Shown here piece by piece: positions 35,746 to 47,870 of a DNA stretch of 64,000 nucleotides. How positions within the stretch are numbered: position 1 is the stretch's first letter; each line of letters starts with the position of its first letter. Made by a program: the position numbers and the translations under genes. This DNA is from an uncultured Colwellia sp. (GTDB lineage: Bacteria > Pseudomonadota > Gammaproteobacteria > Enterobacterales > Alteromonadaceae): assembly GCA_913061475.1 (NCBI GenBank), contig CAJXUN010000003.1, positions 62,001 through 126,000 of the forward strand, written 5' to 3'. Under the pieces are notes generated by a model. It had not been told where the DNA came from, made no database searches, and worked only from the letters and a program-made list of their open reading frames with translations.

Positions 35746-36135
35746 TTAACTATCCAACGACTTAATAATACCGCATCCTTCAATGGTATTATCAGAATTG
35801 CATGTACTTGCCATATGTTGTAATTCATTTTTTAAGGCCTTTAATTCTTTCATGCGTTTGTTGACTAAATTTAATTGCTGCTTAATCAATTCATTCACAC
35901 TAGAGCAGCTTTCTTCTGGCTTATTCTTTAATTCAATAAGACGTTTGATATCATCAAGAGATATATCGAGGCTGCGACAATGCTTAACGAATTCCAGCTC
36001 TTTTAACGCCTTATTGGAATACAACCTAAAGTTACCCTCAGAGCGCTCAGGATCTGAAAGCAACCCTTCTCTTTCATAATACCTAATTGTTTGTATTGAA
36101 CAGCCTGATGTTTTCGATAATTCGCCAATTTTCAT
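35746..36135 (-). CDS. CadR/PbrR-like MerR regulator
   Basis: This 129-aa protein starts at ATG 36135. It has a winged helix at residues 2-38. Its ligands are Cys77 (ESCSSVNELI), Cys112 (STCNS) and Cys121 (EGCGII), the CadR/PbrR pattern for Cd(II)/Pb(II)/Zn(II). It is divergent from the transglutaminase-like and CDF genes, with a CTATAG-class promoter between them (36153-36183). A similar promoter stands before the HMA-CDF gene at 43741, so it may control that operon too. Confidence 0.85.
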   Translation of the reverse strand: MKIGELSKTSGCSIQTIRYYEREGLLSDPERSEGNFRLYSNKALKELEFVKHCRSLDISLDDIKRLIELKNKPEESCSSVNELIKQQLNLVNKRMKELKALKNELQHMASTCNSDNTIEGCGIIKSLDS

Positions 36136-36152
36136 AAACCTTTCCAATAAAC

Positions 36153-36183
36153 TTGACTCTATAGTTACTATAGGTTTTATAGT
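36153..36183 (+). promoter_or_regulatory. CadR-type promoter/operator
   Basis: The -35 is TTGACT (36153-36158) and the -10 is TATAGT (36178-36183), with a 19-bp spacer containing CTATAGTTACTATAGG. It drives the gene at 36213 and the CDF exporter; the divergent CadR-like gene starts 18 bp upstream. Confidence 0.8.
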
Positions 36184-36212
36184 TAAAGCATACAAGTTAA
36201 TAAGGGGTAAAA

Positions 36213-36944
36213 ATGTGTGATAAGTATCTAACCAAGACCAGCATAGTCAATTTTGAACACAAAAATATCCAATCCCTCATAAATCAACGAAGGTGGAAAA
36301 GCTTGGATGATTTCAACAAAATTGGTGCGGCCTACCAATTTGTTAAAGATGAAATATTATTTGGCTACAATGAAAGCGATGACATTTCTGCAAGCAATGT
36401 TTTAGCGGATGGTTACGGACAATGTAATACCAAAGGTAACTTACTGATGGCCTTGTTACGAGGGTTAGGTATTCAATGCCGATTTCACGGGTTCACCATT
36501 GCTCAGCAATTGCAAAAAGGTGCTATTCCAACGTATGTCTTTTGGTTAGCGCCGAAATACATTATCCACAGTTGGGTAGAGGTTTACTTTGATGGACGTT
36601 GGATCAACTTAGAAGGCTTTATCTTGGATGAGCAATATCTCACTTCGTTACAACAGAAATTTAGCGAAGAAAAAGATAACTTTTGTGGTTATGGTGTTGC
36701 GACAAAATGCTTCTCTACTCCAGATATAAATTGGCGCGGAACTGATACCTATATTCAAAAAGAAGGTATTCATGATGATTTCGGACTTTATGACTCTCCT
36801 GATAAGTTCTACCAAGAAAAAGGCACTAATTTGTCAGGCGTTAAACGTTGGATGTATCAACGAGTGATCCGTCACCTGATCAACTTCAATGTCGCCAACA
36901 TTAGAAAGACGACAGTACTGGAGGTGCAAAATGCACAACCATAA
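36213..36944 (+). CDS. Transglutaminase-like cysteine protease-fold protein
   Basis: This 243-aa cytoplasmic protein has a transglutaminase-core pattern: Cys in ADGYGQCNTKGNLLMALLRGLG (about residue 71), His in YIIHSWVEVYFDGRWINLE (about residue 114), and the following acidic position in FDGRW. Such domains cleave or form amide bonds. It is the first gene after the CadR-type promoter and overlaps the CDF gene start by 14 bp, so the two are coupled. A metal-linked transglutaminase of this kind has no role known to me. Confidence 0.8.
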   Translation: MCDKYLTKTSIVNFEHKNIQSLINQRRWKSLDDFNKIGAAYQFVKDEILFGYNESDDISASNVLADGYGQCNTKGNLLMALLRGLGIQCRFHGFTIAQQLQKGAIPTYVFWLAPKYIIHSWVEVYFDGRWINLEGFILDEQYLTSLQQKFSEEKDNFCGYGVATKCFSTPDINWRGTDTYIQKEGIHDDFGLYDSPDKFYQEKGTNLSGVKRWMYQRVIRHLINFNVANIRKTTVLEVQNAQP

Positions 36945-37818
36945 TCATAGTCATCAACATGGTAAAGATGACCGTATTGGTTGGGCATTTTTCCTTAATG
37001 TGACATTCACTATTATAGAATTTATAGGTGGTTGGCTCACTAACAGTACGGCGATAATGGCAGATGCAGTTCACGATCTTGGTGATAGTCTTTCAATAGG
37101 TTTTGCGTGGATTTTAAGTCGTTTTTCAGATAAAGAAGCATCAGATAAGTTTAGTTATGGTTATCGTAGACTTACACTCTTTGGCGCATTGATAAACAGT
37201 ATTGTTTTAATCATTGGCTCAATTTGGATTTTATTTGAAGCAATTCCAAGGCTGTCCAATCCTGAAATGCCTGTTGTCGAGGGGATGTTAGGGCTAGCGA
37301 TACTCGGCGTTGCCGTTAACGGATATGCTGTATTAAAATTAAAAGCTGGAGAAACCTTAAATGAAAAAGTACTTACATGGCACTTGCTTGAAGACGTACT
37401 TGGCTGGGTTGCTGTGCTTATTGTATCTATTGTGCTGTTATTTGTAGATTTGCCCATTTTAGATCCGTTACTATCTATTGGCTTCACATTGTTTATCTTG
37501 TTCAATGTTTTTAAAAATCTGAAATCAACAATTGTCTTGTTTCTTCAGGCCGCGCCAGATGAAGAAACTCAAGAAAGTATAAAAGAGTCGCTAACTAACC
37601 TTCCAGAAGTTAATGGCGTACATCATCTGCATTTTTGGTCGTTAGATGGCGAAAGTCACGTATTAACCGCTCACATAGAATTAGTCGAAAAAATTGACGT
37701 TGATGAATTAATTAAACTTAAGGAACAAGTGGCTAAGAGACTTTCTGCCTATCGCTTGTCTCATACAACCATTGAATTTGAGTTTCCTAAAGAGACTTGC
37801 CGAGATGATGCGAATTAA
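36931..37818 (+). CDS. CDF-family Zn/Cd/Co exporter (CzcD/ZitB type)
   Basis: This 295-aa protein starts at ATG 36931 with GGAGG upstream. It has a His-rich N terminus (MHNHNHSHQHGKDD), six helices, the metal-site motifs ADAVHDLGDS (helix 2) and HLLEDVLGW (helix 5), and the cytoplasmic dimerisation domain with HHLHFWSLDGESHVLTAHIEL. It exports Zn(II)/Cd(II)/Co(II) from the cytoplasm to the periplasm against protons, feeding the RND pumps encoded nearby. Confidence 0.93.
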   Translation: MHNHNHSHQHGKDDRIGWAFFLNVTFTIIEFIGGWLTNSTAIMADAVHDLGDSLSIGFAWILSRFSDKEASDKFSYGYRRLTLFGALINSIVLIIGSIWILFEAIPRLSNPEMPVVEGMLGLAILGVAVNGYAVLKLKAGETLNEKVLTWHLLEDVLGWVAVLIVSIVLLFVDLPILDPLLSIGFTLFILFNVFKNLKSTIVLFLQAAPDEETQESIKESLTNLPEVNGVHHLHFWSLDGESHVLTAHIELVEKIDVDELIKLKEQVAKRLSAYRLSHTTIEFEFPKETCRDDAN

Positions 37819-37850
37819 ACTTTAAAAATTAAAATAAAAAGATTAAATAT

Positions 37851-37886
37851 AAAAGCAGCTTAAACATAAATTAAGCTGCTTTTTTG
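37851..37886. terminator. Bidirectional terminator
   Basis: The perfect 13-bp arms AAAAGCAGCTTAA/TTAAGCTGCTTTT (37851-37863, 37871-37883) with a 7-nt loop have A- and T-runs on both sides. It separates the convergent CDF and czcA genes. Confidence 0.9.
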
Positions 37887-37889
37887 TTT

Positions 37890-41925
<4,036 letters not shown>

Positions 41926-41995
41926 TTTGAATTCCTAAACGATTCAGTTAATAACTGAATCAATAAATTGTTATTAAACTTAAAGTGATGTTTAT

Positions 41996-43288
41996 TTAGA
42001 GTGACAGCGCTTCGTTTGTTAGTTTTTCTATCTCTGCGCCATAAATTAGGGCAGCAGATGCCGCATCAATGAGGGTTCGCCGAGCATTTAACAGCTCTTG
42101 TCTAGCCGATACATAATCAAGATATCCATATCGACCTTTTTGATAGGCGTCTTGAGTATCTTCCAGTGCATCTTCAAGCATTGGGATAACCGACTGCTTT
42201 AATGAATTAGCTGTTAATATGGCTTGTTTTCTATTGGAGTATGCTCGTAGTAAGTGATTTCTAAACCTCAACTTAGTCGCCTCTTTCTCTATGGCAACTT
42301 GGTCACGCTCTGCTAGCGCACTAGCGATTGCACCAGAATTTCGCTTTTCAGCAAACAAAGGTAAGCTAAAGCCAGCGACCAGTACCGTATCATTGACTTC
42401 TTGAGAGCGCCTAACACCAACAGACCATTTGATATTGGCCGTTGACTCTGTTTTAGCCAACTGTAATTCGGCCTCTTTTAGTCGCTGCTCACTTGCATAA
42501 ACTTGAATAGCAGGGTTTTTCTCTAATTTCGCAAAGAGACTACTAAAATCACTATCATTGCCAAACTGAAACAGATCTCCAGTTACTCTAGAGAATGACA
42601 CTGATGTTTCTCCCCAGTAAGCTGATAAAGAAAGCTTTAGATATTCCAAGCGCTTTTGTTCAGATTGAAGGGTGAGGTTAGCCTGAGCAATAACTGCTTT
42701 TGAGCGTTTCACTTCAGCCTCAGGAGTAGCACCTGCGCGGTTACGCTGAGATACAATCTCTAACGTTTCTTGTGCTAAGCTCAAAGCATTTTCTGCCAAT
42801 ATAACTCTTTGTTGGGCTGCAAGTACTTCCACGTACTTCTCAGTGACTTGAGCCATTAAATTAAGCGCAGAGACTTCTTTCTCAGCATTGAGTAGTGCTC
42901 TTGATTTTGAAACAAGTCCAATCCGCGCTGAGCGTTTATCTCCCATTTCGATAACCGAAGATAGAGCGACTGTTAATTCAGCACTGTCGAATGCATTAAA
43001 TTCACCTGAGCCTGCAAAGTTCTCAGCTTCAACTTCTAGTTCATAAGCAGGATTTAAACTTGCTGTTTGTTCTTGTCCTGTTAATGCGGTTTGTTTGAAA
43101 TCAAATATTTTGAGTTCAGGATTTTGTTTAAGCGTCCACTGAATTGCCTCTTGAAGATTTAACTGCTTTTCAAAGGCATAAACATTAAATGTAAAAAGTG
43201 ACAACGCGAGAAACGCGATATATTTAAGCCGAGGTGTTACACACCTCAAAATTGCTATCTTGCGATGCACACAGGTATTAAGTGCCAT
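41996..43288 (-). CDS. czcC: CzcC-type outer-membrane factor
   Basis: This 430-aa TolC-family protein has a late signal peptide (to about VYAFEKQ, residue 39) and two helical repeats (LNLQEAIQWTLKQNPELKIFDFKQ; VKRSKAVIAQANLTLQSEQKRLEYL). It is the outer-membrane exit of the CzcBA pump encoded downstream. The N-terminal 20 residues may be an over-extended start. Confidence 0.9.
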   Translation of the reverse strand: MALNTCVHRKIAILRCVTPRLKYIAFLALSLFTFNVYAFEKQLNLQEAIQWTLKQNPELKIFDFKQTALTGQEQTASLNPAYELEVEAENFAGSGEFNAFDSAELTVALSSVIEMGDKRSARIGLVSKSRALLNAEKEVSALNLMAQVTEKYVEVLAAQQRVILAENALSLAQETLEIVSQRNRAGATPEAEVKRSKAVIAQANLTLQSEQKRLEYLKLSLSAYWGETSVSFSRVTGDLFQFGNDSDFSSLFAKLEKNPAIQVYASEQRLKEAELQLAKTESTANIKWSVGVRRSQEVNDTVLVAGFSLPLFAEKRNSGAIASALAERDQVAIEKEATKLRFRNHLLRAYSNRKQAILTANSLKQSVIPMLEDALEDTQDAYQKGRYGYLDYVSARQELLNARRTLIDAASAALIYGAEIEKLTNEALSL

Positions 43289-43360
43289 GTATACTTTCCT
43301 ATAAATTTATATGTTTTTTTCGGTCATTAACATTTGACCTTTCATAATTTTCTATAAAAT

Positions 43361-43732
43361 TTAGGCGTATTTAGGTGGGCGGAATGGCACCGAGATATAG
43401 CCTTTTAGCTCAGGAGAAACTAAGGCGTAGGTAAGGAAATATTCTATTGTTTGTAAAATGTTACAAGAATAATCTGCATTTAAAAATAAGTGACAACAGC
43501 AACAAAAATTACAATTATCAATTGAAGTGTTGCTATTACTCACCTCAAATATATTGGAGGTTTCTGGAGATTTTAGCGGGGTAATAGACTCAGTTAGTGA
43601 TGTATTAAAAGAACTTTCAATTAAGTTTACTTCAAGCTCTTCTAGCGAAAAAAACACAGATTGCACCGCGATTAAAATCATTATCACGTATGATATATTT
43701 GATTTGATATACGATGAGTGCATTATTTTCAT
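43361..43732 (-). CDS. CzcI-like small exported protein, RPPK tail
   Basis: This 123-aa protein has an N-terminal hydrophobic helix (YVIMILIAVQSVFFS), a Cys cluster (NCNFCCCCHLF) and the end ISVPFRPPKYA. It lies between the HMA-CDF gene and czcC, the place of CzcI in Czc operons. It has the same kind of tail as the proteins encoded at 21633, 34149 and 44807. Confidence 0.7.
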   Translation of the reverse strand: MKIMHSSYIKSNISYVIMILIAVQSVFFSLEELEVNLIESSFNTSLTESITPLKSPETSNIFEVSNSNTSIDNCNFCCCCHLFLNADYSCNILQTIEYFLTYALVSPELKGYISVPFRPPKYA

Positions 43733-43740
43733 TTCTCTGC

Positions 43741-44649
43741 TTAATACTTTAGCTGTAAGATGCGGCGAGCACCGTTTAAAACGACAAGAGCAATTATCAA
43801 ACCAATCACTAAATCTGGATAACGACTGCTTGTTGCTGTAACTAATAAGCCAGCTAAAATTACACCAACGTTTGCGATAACGTCATTTGCTGAAAAAATC
43901 CAACTCGCTTTCATATGAGCGCCGTCTTCTTTGTTGCCAAATATCAAAAACAGACAAGCAACGTTAGCGATTAGTGCTATTCCACCAAATATCATCATTA
44001 AAGAAGAGATCGGTTCACTACCGTAAACAAAGCGTCTTACGACTTCGCTCAAAGCACCTAGCGCTAGAATAACTTGAAGCACACCAGATATATGTGCTGC
44101 TCTAAGTTTCATGCTAATACTTTTACCTACGGCATAAATAGCTAAACCATACACAGCAGCATCAGCAAACATATCTAATGAGTCTGCAATTAGGCCAGCA
44201 GACTGTGCAATAATCCCAGCAATTACTTCTATAAAAAACATGACTCCATTAATGGCTAACAACCATTTTAGGGTTGATGCTTCTTTCATCTCATTTTTTT
44301 GGGCTAAGTCTTTTGCTTTTGCAGCTTCTGTACTGCAACTTTGTTTAGTTGACTCTAACTCTGCACCGAGTTTAAGTTGTTGTAACTTTTTTGTTATCTC
44401 ATCTAAATTTTCATCATGAAAAACTTTGACTAAGCGATTAGGAATATCAAACTGCAATCCAACTGAAGGCTGAATTGAGTCAAGTGCTAATCTGATCAAT
44501 CTCTCTTCTGAAGGACAGTCCATTTGAGGCACTTTATATGTACTGACAAACGCGCCACTATAGTTATCTAATTGTGTATCAATTTTTACGTCTTCGTTGG
44601 TAGGAGATGATTGACACTTACCACTACATTTTTCTGACATATTTAACAT
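43741..44649 (-). CDS. CDF-like cation transporter with N-terminal HMA-like domain
   Basis: This 302-aa protein has a Cys-containing start (EKCSGKCQSS), then an HMA-like domain whose metal loop reads MDCPSEE rather than CxxC (about residues 43-49), then six helices with CDF-like metal positions (SLDMFADAAVYG; SANDVIANVGV). The usual C-terminal CDF cytoplasmic domain is absent, so the regulatory domain sits at the front instead. It is the first gene after a CadR-type promoter and precedes the CzcI-like and czcCBA genes. Confidence 0.85.
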   Translation of the reverse strand: MLNMSEKCSGKCQSSPTNEDVKIDTQLDNYSGAFVSTYKVPQMDCPSEERLIRLALDSIQPSVGLQFDIPNRLVKVFHDENLDEITKKLQQLKLGAELESTKQSCSTEAAKAKDLAQKNEMKEASTLKWLLAINGVMFFIEVIAGIIAQSAGLIADSLDMFADAAVYGLAIYAVGKSISMKLRAAHISGVLQVILALGALSEVVRRFVYGSEPISSLMMIFGGIALIANVACLFLIFGNKEDGAHMKASWIFSANDVIANVGVILAGLLVTATSSRYPDLVIGLIIALVVLNGARRILQLKY

Positions 44650-44669
44650 TCCGAAACAATATTAAAATA

Positions 44670-44700
44670 AGTATAAAATCTATAGTGGCTATAGAGTCAA
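44670..44700 (-). promoter_or_regulatory. CadR-type promoter/operator
   Basis: On the minus strand, -35 TTGACT (44700-44695) and -10 TATACT (44675-44670) are separated by 19 bp. The spacer carries CTATAG-CCA-CTATAG. It drives the HMA-CDF/czcI/czcCBA operon, and matches the operator at 36153. Confidence 0.85.
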
Positions 44701-44806
44701 ATAAAAAGTTATTTAATTTGAAAAGATTGGGAAGTAACTAAATTGGCTAGTTTAAGTAAATAGTTTCTGCTAGTATTTTAAATACTATATTTAACAGGTA
44801 ATAACT

Positions 44807-45157
44807 TTGAACCTTAATGTTGTGCTAAAAATACTATTAGTCGTTTCTATTGTTTTGCAATCGTTAACTGCTGTTGTATCCGCAACATCTGAGAATCACC
44901 AGATAGATATAGAGCACCTTCAAACTCAACATGATCATGACGATGATCGAAATGTTTTAAATGATAATACAGATGATGAACAGCACGATGTAAAGGATTG
45001 TCATCACTGTGGTCATTGCAGTGGCAGCCACTTATCTTGGATTTTAGTCAGTAATTCAAATGTCGATGGTAAGCTAAATATTATCAATAAAACTCCTTAT
45101 CAATTTGACCAGACAAAAGCCTTCCTAGAAGCGATACATCGCCCACCTATTTCTTAA
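44807..45157 (+). CDS. CzcI-like His/Cys-rich small exported protein, RPPI tail
   Basis: This 116-aa protein uses a TTG start at 44807. It has a signal peptide (to about VSATS), an acidic His-rich part (HQIDIEHLQTQHDHDDD), a metal-binding cluster (DCHHCGHCSGSH) and the end IHRPPIS. It is the first gene of the second, rightward Czc-type operon. Possible roles are metal sensing, buffering or delivery to the pump. Confidence 0.7.
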   Translation: MNLNVVLKILLVVSIVLQSLTAVVSATSENHQIDIEHLQTQHDHDDDRNVLNDNTDDEQHDVKDCHHCGHCSGSHLSWILVSNSNVDGKLNIINKTPYQFDQTKAFLEAIHRPPIS

Positions 45158-45240
45158 TTAGATTAATTTTTAATGACCTATTTATTCTTTAACAATGGAT
45201 AAAGGGTTCGTGTTTATTAATTTTAAAATTAAGAACTTTT

Positions 45241-46458
45241 ATGTATATATATTTAAAAAATGCAGGTTTAGTCCTGTCTTTATGCATGGCTGTGAGTTTT
45301 TCAGTTGCCACTTATGGCAAACAGAAAAGTATTTCATGGCTAGATAGTCAAATAAATAAAGATCCCGAAGTTGTTGCGGCAAAAGAGTTACTTAATGCAA
45401 GTAATCATAGAGCCAAAAGTTTAACTCAAGCCGTATATAACCCAGAGCTTGAAGCAAACTATGAAAAAGAAGGTGATTTTGATAATTACTCTATTGGTAT
45501 CAGTCAAACGATAGATTTTTGGGATAAGCAATCAACAAATAAAACCATTGGTGAAATTGATGTTTATGCAAACCAGCAACAATTGTTATCTCTACTCGAT
45601 TCTAAAAAGGCTAATGCCTTAACTGCATTAGTTAATTGGCAAGCAGCAAAAAAAGCTGCTCAGTTACTTTCAGAAAGAGAAGAGCAATTGCAAACGCTCG
45701 TTGGAATTGTTGAAGACAAACGAAAAGCTGGACTTCTAGAGCCACTTGACGCTGAGCTAGTCTATTTAAACTTGTCGCAAATTTTTAGTGAAATATCTGA
45801 GTCTCAAATTGCTTTTAAAAATGCAGAGATAAAGGTTCAGGAGTTATTGCCAGATTGGACGCCTAATACCGCCAATTTACCCTTATTTACTTTTGGAGCA
45901 ACAAGCTATTCATTTGATTCACAGTGGGTTGAGGATCATCCAAAAGTTAAACTCGCAAGAGCGCAATGGAAGGGGCAACAATCTAAAGCTCAACTAACCA
46001 CTATGGAATCTAAACCTAATCCAACCATTGGAGTTAGCGCAGGTAAAAGTGGAGATGAAGACTTGGTTGGTGTGACTTTCTCAATTCCTTTAAACATCAG
46101 AAATAACTATTCAGATACTGTTAAAGCCGCTTATTCAGAAGCCATTGCAGCAGAGGCCCACTTTCATTCAATTTACCGAAAACAGTCTTTTGAAGCAAAA
46201 GCTAATTATGAGTCGCTGACTGTCAGTAAAAATTACTACCAGCAATGGCACAAACTCACCCAAGGCAGGTTGGCTAGCAGCGCAAAGTTACTCAACAAAC
46301 GCTGGGAAGCTGGTGACATAAATACTTCTGATTATTTACTCGCATTAAATCAACGCGCGGAAGCGCTTCATGCAGGCATCCGGTTGGAAAAGCAATTTAA
46401 GCTTGCAGAAATATCCTTCGTTTTAAGTATAGGTCAGTTATCAAAACTTGAGATTTGA
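45241..46458 (+). CDS. CzcC-type outer-membrane factor
   Basis: This 405-aa TolC-family protein has a signal peptide (to about ATYGK, residue 29) and two repeats of long helices (ASNHRAKSLTQAVYNPELEA; LARAQWKGQQSKAQLTTMESKPNPTIGVSAGKSG). It is the outer-membrane part of the pump encoded by the next two genes. It is only distantly similar to the outer-membrane factor at 41996. Confidence 0.88.
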   Translation: MYIYLKNAGLVLSLCMAVSFSVATYGKQKSISWLDSQINKDPEVVAAKELLNASNHRAKSLTQAVYNPELEANYEKEGDFDNYSIGISQTIDFWDKQSTNKTIGEIDVYANQQQLLSLLDSKKANALTALVNWQAAKKAAQLLSEREEQLQTLVGIVEDKRKAGLLEPLDAELVYLNLSQIFSEISESQIAFKNAEIKVQELLPDWTPNTANLPLFTFGATSYSFDSQWVEDHPKVKLARAQWKGQQSKAQLTTMESKPNPTIGVSAGKSGDEDLVGVTFSIPLNIRNNYSDTVKAAYSEAIAAEAHFHSIYRKQSFEAKANYESLTVSKNYYQQWHKLTQGRLASSAKLLNKRWEAGDINTSDYLLALNQRAEALHAGIRLEKQFKLAEISFVLSIGQLSKLEI

Positions 46459-46524
46459 ACGCGCTAATTTTTCATTAGCGAAAGAAGCGAAATCTTAAAT
46501 TTATAAAAAATATAGGTTACAAAA

Positions 46525-47859
46525 ATGAATACAATATTTAGTAAAAAATTATTAGCCGTAGTAATTAGCAGCCTGTTAGTAGGGCTTACTACAAGTCATG
46601 ATGCTTTTGCACAGTCGTCAGATGTTACTGATTCTGTCACAAAGCTTTCCAAACAAGACACAAAAGAACATAAACACTCTGAGAACGAGAGAGTTCATGC
46701 TAAAGAACACCCTGAGCATAGTGAGTACTCAGAAAGAGAAAGCCTAAAAGGTCAAGAAGAAGATCTTGACGAGCACGGCCACGAAAAAGGACATAAGGAA
46801 GAAAAAGGTGACCATGACCACGGAAATGAGAATAAAGAAGACGAACATGAAGAAGGTATAACTCTTAGCCCGAAAAATATGTCACTTGCTAACATCAAAG
46901 TAGAAAGCGTCATCCCAGAATATCAATTTAGCACGATATATGCCCCCGGAGAAATAAAAGCCAACGGTTATAAAAGCTACGTGGTTTCACCTCGTACTGA
47001 GTCCGTCATTATTAGTCGTCACGCAGCGCTTGGAGAGCACGTAGAAATAGGCCAAAAGTTAGTCACTTTATTTAGTGAGGCAATGGCACAAGCGCAAGCG
47101 GACTATTTAATTGCCTCCACCGAATGGCAACGTGTAAAAAAGCTGGGTAATAAGACGGTGAGTGAAAGTCGATTATTACAAGCTGAAACAACATACAATG
47201 CGAGTTATGGGAAACTCATTGCTTTAGGGTTAACTGAAAAAGCAATAAATGGTATTTCTAACAAAGACATTAAAGCATTTGGACAATATACATTAACTGC
47301 CCAGCGTGAAGGTGTCGTGCTTCTAGACGACTTTATCCAAGGCCAACGCGTTGATGCCGGAGATACTGTTATGTTACTTGCGGACGAAAAACAATTATGG
47401 GTTGAGGCTAAAGTCTCGCCAAACAAAAAGCTTAGTCTATCAATTAACTCTCCTGCGACAATCAAATTAGAAGGTCAAAGTTACAAAGCTAAAGTTATCC
47501 AAGAAGCACATACTATTGATCCCAAGACCCGCACCCGAATTATCAGATTAGCGGTAGAAAATGCTGATGACAAACTCCACTCTGGTATGTTCGTCAAAGT
47601 CTATTTCCAGTTCGCCACAAAACAGAAAGTGATGGCTGTACCAGAAGGTTCACTGATCCGCAGTGCCGATGGTGATTGGACAGTATTTGTTGAAGACCAT
47701 CCCGGAGAGTTTAAAGCGACTGAAGTTAATCTTGGTCGAGCTTTAGGTGATTTCAGAGAAATTATCGGACTAGAAAGTGGTACTCGAATTGTAACCAAAG
47801 GCGCATTTTTTGTTGCTTCTGAAATCGCTAAAGGCGGATTTGATCCGCATAACCACTAA
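46525..47859 (+). CDS. CzcB-type membrane fusion protein with His-rich N terminus
   Basis: This 444-aa protein has a signal peptide (to about AFAQS, residue 30), then about 70 residues very rich in His, Glu and Lys (HEKGHKEEKGDHDHGNENK is one segment), which can buffer Zn(II)/Co(II)/Ni(II). The adaptor core follows (SPRTESVIISRHAALGEHVEIGQKL; LTAQREGVVLLDDFIQGQRVDAGD). It precedes the RND gene by 11 bp. Confidence 0.9.
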   Translation: MNTIFSKKLLAVVISSLLVGLTTSHDAFAQSSDVTDSVTKLSKQDTKEHKHSENERVHAKEHPEHSEYSERESLKGQEEDLDEHGHEKGHKEEKGDHDHGNENKEDEHEEGITLSPKNMSLANIKVESVIPEYQFSTIYAPGEIKANGYKSYVVSPRTESVIISRHAALGEHVEIGQKLVTLFSEAMAQAQADYLIASTEWQRVKKLGNKTVSESRLLQAETTYNASYGKLIALGLTEKAINGISNKDIKAFGQYTLTAQREGVVLLDDFIQGQRVDAGDTVMLLADEKQLWVEAKVSPNKKLSLSINSPATIKLEGQSYKAKVIQEAHTIDPKTRTRIIRLAVENADDKLHSGMFVKVYFQFATKQKVMAVPEGSLIRSADGDWTVFVEDHPGEFKATEVNLGRALGDFREIIGLESGTRIVTKGAFFVASEIAKGGFDPHNH

Positions 47860-47870
47860 GGAGCAAGACT

